Assembly (NCBI GenBank): GCA_003833075.1
Contig: RIAY01000012.1
Coordinates: 1-64,000, forward strand
From: Muribaculaceae bacterium Isolate-036 (Harlan)
GTDB lineage: Bacteria > Bacteroidota > Bacteroidia > Bacteroidales > Muribaculaceae
Direction of reading: 5' to 3'
Length of the DNA: 64,000 nucleotides
Shown: positions 59,360 through 64,000 of the stretch, in pieces
Layout of the letters: the number at the start of each line of letters is the position of its first letter
Position numbering within the stretch: the stretch's first letter is position 1
Position numbers and translations under genes: made by a program
Notes under the pieces: generated by a model
The model's database searches: none
Seen by the model: only the letters and a program-made list of their open reading frames with translations
What the model was told of the DNA's origin: nothing

Positions 59360-60874
59360 TCAAAGCGCGTTCTGAAGCGCATTGATTATCGGAGCAAAAC
59401 TATGTTGGATTGTCTCGTTTATCCAGTTGGGGAAGAAACCTATTCCCGCCAGACACACTATGAGTGTCACGGTCGACAGTCGTTCCCACCAGCTGGCGTC
59501 AGAAAGCTTGAGATGATGCTCGTCGTGCACGGGACCGAGAACAAGCTTGCCGACTACCCTGAGGATATAGACTGCTGTTATGACGATCGACGTTGTAGCG
59601 GCGATTACGAAAATACGGTGGAACATGTCATCGTTTTCGAACGCACCGAAGAAAATCGTCATCTCGGCTACGAAACCAGACATACCCGGCAGACCGAGTG
59701 ATGCGAAACCGGCGATCATATAGCAGACTCCCAGATATGGCATGATTTTCATAAGACCTCCCATCTCGCGTATGTCGCGTGTGTGTGTCCTTCCGTAAAT
59801 CATACCGATAAGGGCAAAGAAAAGTGCCGTCATCAGACCGTGTGAAAGCATCTGAAGTATACCTCCGGTCATTGCGGTGGTGTTAAGCATAAGGATTGCG
59901 AAAAGCACCATACCGCAGTGTGACACTGACGAATATGCATTGATATATTTGAGGTCTGTCTGAACGCATGCGGAGAAAGCTCCATACACTACGCTGATAC
60001 CCGTAAGGATGATGAAGATCCACGCAAGTTCCTGCGCTGCCTGGGGACAAAGGAATATGGCAATGCGGAAACAGCCGTAACCACCGAGCTTCATAAGCAC
60101 GCCGGCATGAAGCATCGACACTGCTGTCGGCGCGCAGGCGTGACCGTCGGGACTCCAGGTGTGGAAGGGGAACATAGCGCCAAGCACACCGAAACCTACG
60201 AATGTGAAACAGAAGAGGAGACGCTGCCAGCTCGGATCAATTGCCGAGTTATGTGAGATCTCAAGTATATTCCATGTAAGCTCGCCTCCTTCTGGCGCAC
60301 TGTGCCAGAAAATACCGAGAAGACCGAGCATAAGGAATGCGGAGCCTCCCATGAGCATGAGCGTAAGCTTCATAGCCGAATATTCCTTGCGTCCCGTTCC
60401 CCACACTCCGATAAGGAGATACATCGGTATAAGAGCGACCTCATAGAACATGAACATCGTGAACATGTCGATAGAGATAAAGAAGCCGAACACACCGGTT
60501 GAAAGAAGACAGAACCAGAGGAAGAAGTTCATGGGCAGCGGATCGATTTTCCACGATGCGAATGTGCCCGCGAAAACGATTATTGCCGAAAGAAGAAGCA
60601 TCAATACGGAGATGCCGTCGACACCTACCGCAAGATGGATATTGAGCGGTGCATACCACATCCAGCTGCCAGTATAGAGCATCTCGGATGTGTCGCCGCC
60701 TGCGCGTAAGGCGAGGAAGTCCACGACAAGCCATATGGCCATTGCCAGCAGCACTGTCGATCCTGCGACCATCACCGTGCGGATTGCCTTCATATTGCTA
60801 TTGCCGCAACATGCCAATCCTGCCATCATGATGACCGGGACTATTACAAACCAGATTAAGATATTTCCAAACAT
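59360..60874 (-). CDS. nuoM: NADH-quinone oxidoreductase subunit M
   Basis: 504 residues, about 14 membrane helices. GVDGISVLMLLLSAIIVFAG and FYEVALIPMYLLIGVWG carry the conserved glutamate of the proton channel; MFPFHTWSPDGHACAPTAVS and HCGMVLFAILMLN are further marks. It pumps protons with NuoL and NuoN. 36 nt after nuoL. Confidence 0.95.
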   Translation of the reverse strand: MFGNILIWFVIVPVIMMAGLACCGNSNMKAIRTVMVAGSTVLLAMAIWLVVDFLALRAGGDTSEMLYTGSWMWYAPLNIHLAVGVDGISVLMLLLSAIIVFAGTFASWKIDPLPMNFFLWFCLLSTGVFGFFISIDMFTMFMFYEVALIPMYLLIGVWGTGRKEYSAMKLTLMLMGGSAFLMLGLLGIFWHSAPEGGELTWNILEISHNSAIDPSWQRLLFCFTFVGFGVLGAMFPFHTWSPDGHACAPTAVSMLHAGVLMKLGGYGCFRIAIFLCPQAAQELAWIFIILTGISVVYGAFSACVQTDLKYINAYSSVSHCGMVLFAILMLNTTAMTGGILQMLSHGLMTALFFALIGMIYGRTHTRDIREMGGLMKIMPYLGVCYMIAGFASLGLPGMSGFVAEMTIFFGAFENDDMFHRIFVIAATTSIVITAVYILRVVGKLVLGPVHDEHHLKLSDASWWERLSTVTLIVCLAGIGFFPNWINETIQHSFAPIINALQNAL

Positions 60875-60910
60875 GATTTAATTGATATTTGCAATGCGAT
60901 ATGAAGTTAA

Positions 60911-62875
60911 TTATAATAAACAGATCCACGTGATGACCGCCAGAAGCACTGCGCCGAAGAAATACCAGAGCACGTAAGTCTGAACGCTTCCGTTCTGCAT
61001 TCCTTTGATTCTGACAGAGAAGAACTGGGTCATCGCTGCGAGGGCATCCATAGTGCCGTCAATGATGTGACGGTCGAACCATGCTATAGCCTTGCAGATG
61101 CCGTTGAATATGATCTTATGGGTCACGAACATGTAGATCTCATCCCAATAGAAACGGCGGTTGGCAGCAGTCCAGAGTCCGGGAAGAGCAGCTTTCATGC
61201 GTGCGGGCTTGTCGTTCTTCTTCAGATACAGCCAGCCTGCGAATGCAATTGCTATCAGAGCCACAACGATACTTGTGACAGCAACCTGCATTTCAATGTG
61301 AATATGATATGGCTCGCGGTTCCATGTAACAAATTCGCCGAAAGGAATAAAACCTGAGAATATGCTTACAATAGCGAGGAATATCAACGGAAGTGACATC
61401 TGCCATGGAGCATCATGAGGACGATGTTCCTTGTAATGGGGATTCTCCTCCCACCAGAACACGCGGAAATACATGCGGAACATGTAGAATGCGGTCAGAC
61501 CGGCAACCATTGTCATCCATGCTCCCCATATCCAGTTGTTGGCATACATTGCCGACAACATCTCGTCTTTCGACCAGAATCCGGAGAGCGGGAAAATACC
61601 TGCGATAGCAAGACATCCGATGAGGAATGTCCAGTGAGTGATCGGCATATATTTGCGCATGCCGCCCATCTCGGTGTAATTGTTCGAATGCACGGCATGT
61701 ATGAGGGCACCGGCTCCGAGGAAAAGAAGAGCCTTGAACATCGCATGAGTGAAGAGATGGAACATCGATGCCATGTAGCCGAGACCATCATGGAGCTCAG
61801 GTCTTGCGACACCGAGTGAAACCATCATGAATGCGATCTGAGATATTGTGGAGAACGCGAGAATACGCTTGATGTCAATCTGGCAACATGCAACGACCGC
61901 CGCGTAGAATGCTGTTATCGCACCTACTACAGTGATGAATGTCAACGAGTCGGGAACGATAAGATAAAGCGGGAAGAAACGCGCTACAAGATAAACACCC
62001 GCCACGACCATGGTCGCTGCGTGAATAAGCGCAGACACAGGTGTCGGACCTTCCATTGCATCGGGAAGCCAGATATGCAAAGGCATCATTGCCGACTTAC
62101 CCATACCTCCCACGAAAATGAGAATCATCGCCCAGGTAAGCACGGAACCGCCGAGGAATGTAGCACCTATGGTTGAAGCGAGCACATTCGAGGACTCTGA
62201 ATTGAGCATGAGGAAGTTGAACGCCGATGCGCCGCCAAGAGGTCCGTCTGCCGGAGTCTGGGCAACAAAATATGAAAGAACCAGTATACCGATCAACATG
62301 AAGAGGTCGGCAAAACGGGTAACGATAAACGCTTTCTTCGATGCCGAGACAGCTGACGGAAGTTTGTAGAAGAATCCTATGAGAAGGTAGGAAGACACAC
62401 CCACAAGCTCCCAGAAAATGTACATCTGGAAAATGTTGGTTGCGACTACAAGTCCGAGCATTGAGAATGTGAAGAGCGAAAGGAATGCGTAATAACGCTG
62501 GAATCCCGGCTCATGCTCCATATATCCCCAGCTGTAGAGGTGAACCATAAACGAAATTGTGGTGATGACAATGAGCATCATGGCACTGATAGGATCCAGA
62601 AGGAAACCTATGTTCACGACCATGCGTTCTGTAAACGCAAGCCATGTCACATCAAAAAGCTGAACCTGCTGGCGGATACCATCGGCTATAAATTCAGGAT
62701 TTCCGCTGAAGAAATACGTGAACGCCACAGTATAAGCCATTGCAAGCAACGCGCCGTTGCCGCAGATACCTAAAACACCTGCAAGCTTGCGCGACATCTT
62801 GACACCGCCTATTCCCAAGATAAGGAACATTGTGAACGGCAGAGCCAGAATCAAAATTGGAAGTGTAATGTCCAT
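60911..62875 (-). CDS. nuoL: NADH-quinone oxidoreductase subunit L
   Basis: 654 residues, about 16 membrane helices, including the long amphipathic C-terminal HL helix that lies along the membrane arm. The segment FWELVGVSSYLLIGFFYKLP carries the conserved Glu, MMPLHIWLPDAMEGPTPVSA the family signature, and the block MASMFHLFTHAMFKALLFLG is typical. Only 3 nt separate it from nuoK. Confidence 0.96.
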   Translation of the reverse strand: MDITLPILILALPFTMFLILGIGGVKMSRKLAGVLGICGNGALLAMAYTVAFTYFFSGNPEFIADGIRQQVQLFDVTWLAFTERMVVNIGFLLDPISAMMLIVITTISFMVHLYSWGYMEHEPGFQRYYAFLSLFTFSMLGLVVATNIFQMYIFWELVGVSSYLLIGFFYKLPSAVSASKKAFIVTRFADLFMLIGILVLSYFVAQTPADGPLGGASAFNFLMLNSESSNVLASTIGATFLGGSVLTWAMILIFVGGMGKSAMMPLHIWLPDAMEGPTPVSALIHAATMVVAGVYLVARFFPLYLIVPDSLTFITVVGAITAFYAAVVACCQIDIKRILAFSTISQIAFMMVSLGVARPELHDGLGYMASMFHLFTHAMFKALLFLGAGALIHAVHSNNYTEMGGMRKYMPITHWTFLIGCLAIAGIFPLSGFWSKDEMLSAMYANNWIWGAWMTMVAGLTAFYMFRMYFRVFWWEENPHYKEHRPHDAPWQMSLPLIFLAIVSIFSGFIPFGEFVTWNREPYHIHIEMQVAVTSIVVALIAIAFAGWLYLKKNDKPARMKAALPGLWTAANRRFYWDEIYMFVTHKIIFNGICKAIAWFDRHIIDGTMDALAAMTQFFSVRIKGMQNGSVQTYVLWYFFGAVLLAVITWICLL

Positions 62876-62878
62876 ATC

Positions 62879-63190
62879 TTAGTATTTCATTTTTTTAACA
62901 CTGTTGATATCCGTGTTACCCACGGCACGATAGATATTCACGATAATCGCGATGGCGATGGCTGTTTCAGCTGCGGCGATGGCGATGGCGAAGAGAGTGA
63001 AAACCATTCCTTCCATGGAACCCGGGAAAAGAAAACGGTTGAAAACCACAAAATTCAAATCAGCCGAATTGAGCATCAGCTCCAATGAAATCAGCAGCGC
63101 GATCATATTCTTGCGGGTCACGAACCCGTAGACGCCGGCGGCAAACATAATGACGCTCGGCACAAGATACCATAACATGCTTAAATCCAT
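62879..63190 (-). CDS. nuoK: NADH-quinone oxidoreductase subunit K
   Basis: 103 residues, three membrane helices. LLISLELMLNSADLNFVVF and AIAAAETAIAIAIIVNIYR carry the two glutamates that link the Q site to the antiporter subunits. 6 nt after nuoJ. Confidence 0.95.
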   Translation of the reverse strand: MDLSMLWYLVPSVIMFAAGVYGFVTRKNMIALLISLELMLNSADLNFVVFNRFLFPGSMEGMVFTLFAIAIAAAETAIAIAIIVNIYRAVGNTDINSVKKMKY

Positions 63191-63196
63191 ATCTGT

Positions 63197-63724
63197 CTAT
63201 CTTTTACGGGCAACTACAACGCCGCCGATGATACATGCAAGTAATAAAACACTGACAGCCTCAAATGGCAGGAGATACTGGAATCGGGATGTACCTGTGA
63301 AAGCTACGCCGATGTCATGCATCGTAATCCGGTTTCCCGAGTTTATCGCCTCGATAAGCGACACTCCGTTGAGTAGAGGCATGTAGAAGAGAGCAAGCAG
63401 CAGAAGAACACATCCGGCTACGGAGATAGATATTCCGAGTGCACGGCGATGTGACTCAAGAGGGGCAGACATGTCGCCCGGTTTGCGGGTCAGAAGAATC
63501 GCAAACACGAACAGCACCATTATACCCCCCGCGTAGACTGCGATCTGCACGGCACCGAGAAACTCGTAGCCGAGCTGGAAATATATCACCGATGTGCTGA
63601 TAAGCACAAACAGTAGATACGTGGCAGCACGGAGTATTCTGCGCGACGTGACAGCCATAACCGAAAATACGGTCATGCATATGGCCACCACGAAATACAA
63701 AATTATATTTGCTACTGAATCCAT
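63197..63724 (-). CDS. nuoJ: NADH-quinone oxidoreductase subunit J
   Basis: 175 residues, five membrane helices. VIYFQLGYEFLGAVQIAVYA and GGIMVLFVFAILL contain the TM3 pi-bulge region typical of NuoJ. It follows nuoI by 46 nt. The ending ACIIGGVVVARKR is basic and cytosolic. Confidence 0.93.
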   Translation of the reverse strand: MDSVANIILYFVVAICMTVFSVMAVTSRRILRAATYLLFVLISTSVIYFQLGYEFLGAVQIAVYAGGIMVLFVFAILLTRKPGDMSAPLESHRRALGISISVAGCVLLLLALFYMPLLNGVSLIEAINSGNRITMHDIGVAFTGTSRFQYLLPFEAVSVLLLACIIGGVVVARKR

Positions 63725-63770
63725 TTATTGTGAAATTTTTAATTCTATGGTTATTGTCGTTGTCCGGCTG

Positions 63771-64000
63771 CTATTTCTCAGCTGCGGGTGCATCTGCCGT
63801 TACAGGCGCCGGTTTTGGTGCGGGTACCGGATCCGCCGGCTCCGGACGATAGTTCAGCTGTTTGACAAGAGCCTCGCGTGTGAATACAGCCTGCTCGAAA
63901 TCATTGGAAAATTCCAATGCGTCCTGAGGACATGTGGTGACACAGAGCATGCAGAATGTGCAACTGCCCAGATCATACGTATACTTGTCGAGTTTACGCT
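63771..64000 (-). CDS. nuoI: NADH-quinone oxidoreductase subunit I, C-terminal part (runs off the window)
   Basis: Partial: the frame is open to the right edge and ends at TAG 63771. The last 4Fe-4S motif CTFCMLCVTTCP is seen, followed by QDALEFSNDFEQAVFTREAL and KQLNYRPEP. The protein then ends in a Pro/Ala-rich tail (ADPVPAPKPAPVTADAPAAE) of about 24 residues, longer than the plain NuoI I know. NuoI passes electrons through two clusters to the quinone-proximal cluster of NuoB. It opens the visible nuo operon. Confidence 0.9.
   Translation of the reverse strand, partial: RKLDKYTYDLGSCTFCMLCVTTCPQDALEFSNDFEQAVFTREALVKQLNYRPEPADPVPAPKPAPVTADAPAAEK

Overview
The window is a gene-dense chromosomal segment of a gut-type member of the Bacteroidales, most likely the Muribaculaceae (S24-7) or close kin. 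This rests on a SusC/SusD pair, promoters of the Bacteroidetes form TTTG-N19-20-TAnnTTTG, genes with almost no Shine-Dalgarno sequences, DUF4492-CydA-CydB, a pyruvate:ferredoxin oxidoreductase, a large OmpA-type porin and a GH57/GT4/debranching trio. The family-level placement is inference; no 16S or marker comparison was possible. No CRISPR array, prophage or intact insertion sequence is visible. Most of the segment is core metabolism, with small accessory patches.

Layout, left to right. 1-742: decayed IS66-type transposase remnant and a strong outward promoter. 743-2056 (+): glycerol-1-phosphate dehydrogenase-like enzyme. 2173-7458 (-): SusC/SusD outer-membrane uptake pair. 7799-11386 (-): pyruvate:ferredoxin oxidoreductase. 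11541-18185 (-): probable six-gene operon TetR, KAS III, FabG, IspD, RecG, DbpA-like helicase. 18443-19283 (+): initiator tRNA-Met and an RluA-type pseudouridine synthase. 19368-25301 (-): OmpA porin, transketolase, FucP-like sugar transporter, PLP-homeostasis protein, DUF4494. 25559-31294 (+): DUF4492, cytochrome bd oxidase, split chromate transporter pair, FolC. 31454-37309 (-): RNase G, a 29-residue basic ribosomal-type protein, HU, YigZ/IMPACT, DJ-1, UxuB, UxuA. 37459-40800 (+): ApbE, RmuC, then an AT-rich toxin-antitoxin pair (HTH antitoxin and AbiEii-type nucleotidyltransferase). 41214-49193 (-): patatin autotransporter, SerB, Sel1 protein, DUF349 protein, cyclophilin and an unknown small protein. 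49256-52691 (+): cytidylate-kinase-like protein, DUF308 membrane protein, RNase P RNA, YihY. 52808-57508 (-): glycogen/alpha-glucan trio. 57866-64000 (-): NuoN-M-L-K-J and the 3' end of NuoI, the membrane arm of complex I.

Several genes fit together as anaerobic and nanaerobic energy metabolism: PFOR makes reduced ferredoxin, complex I and cytochrome bd make the respiratory chain, and ApbE flavinylates respiratory proteins. Sugar flow is represented by SusCD, the sugar symporter, transketolase, the glucuronate/mannonate genes and the storage-glucan genes. The most interesting non-coding structure is (a) a set of very long, nearly perfect hairpins at convergent gene ends, (b) two copies of a C-rich/G-rich intergenic repeat with G-quadruplex potential, one overlapping the uxuA stop, (c) a 194-bp fold-back element between serB and the patatin gene with a related end next to the cyclophilin gene, and (d) a near-perfect palindrome placed as an autoregulatory operator in the leader of the toxin-antitoxin operon.
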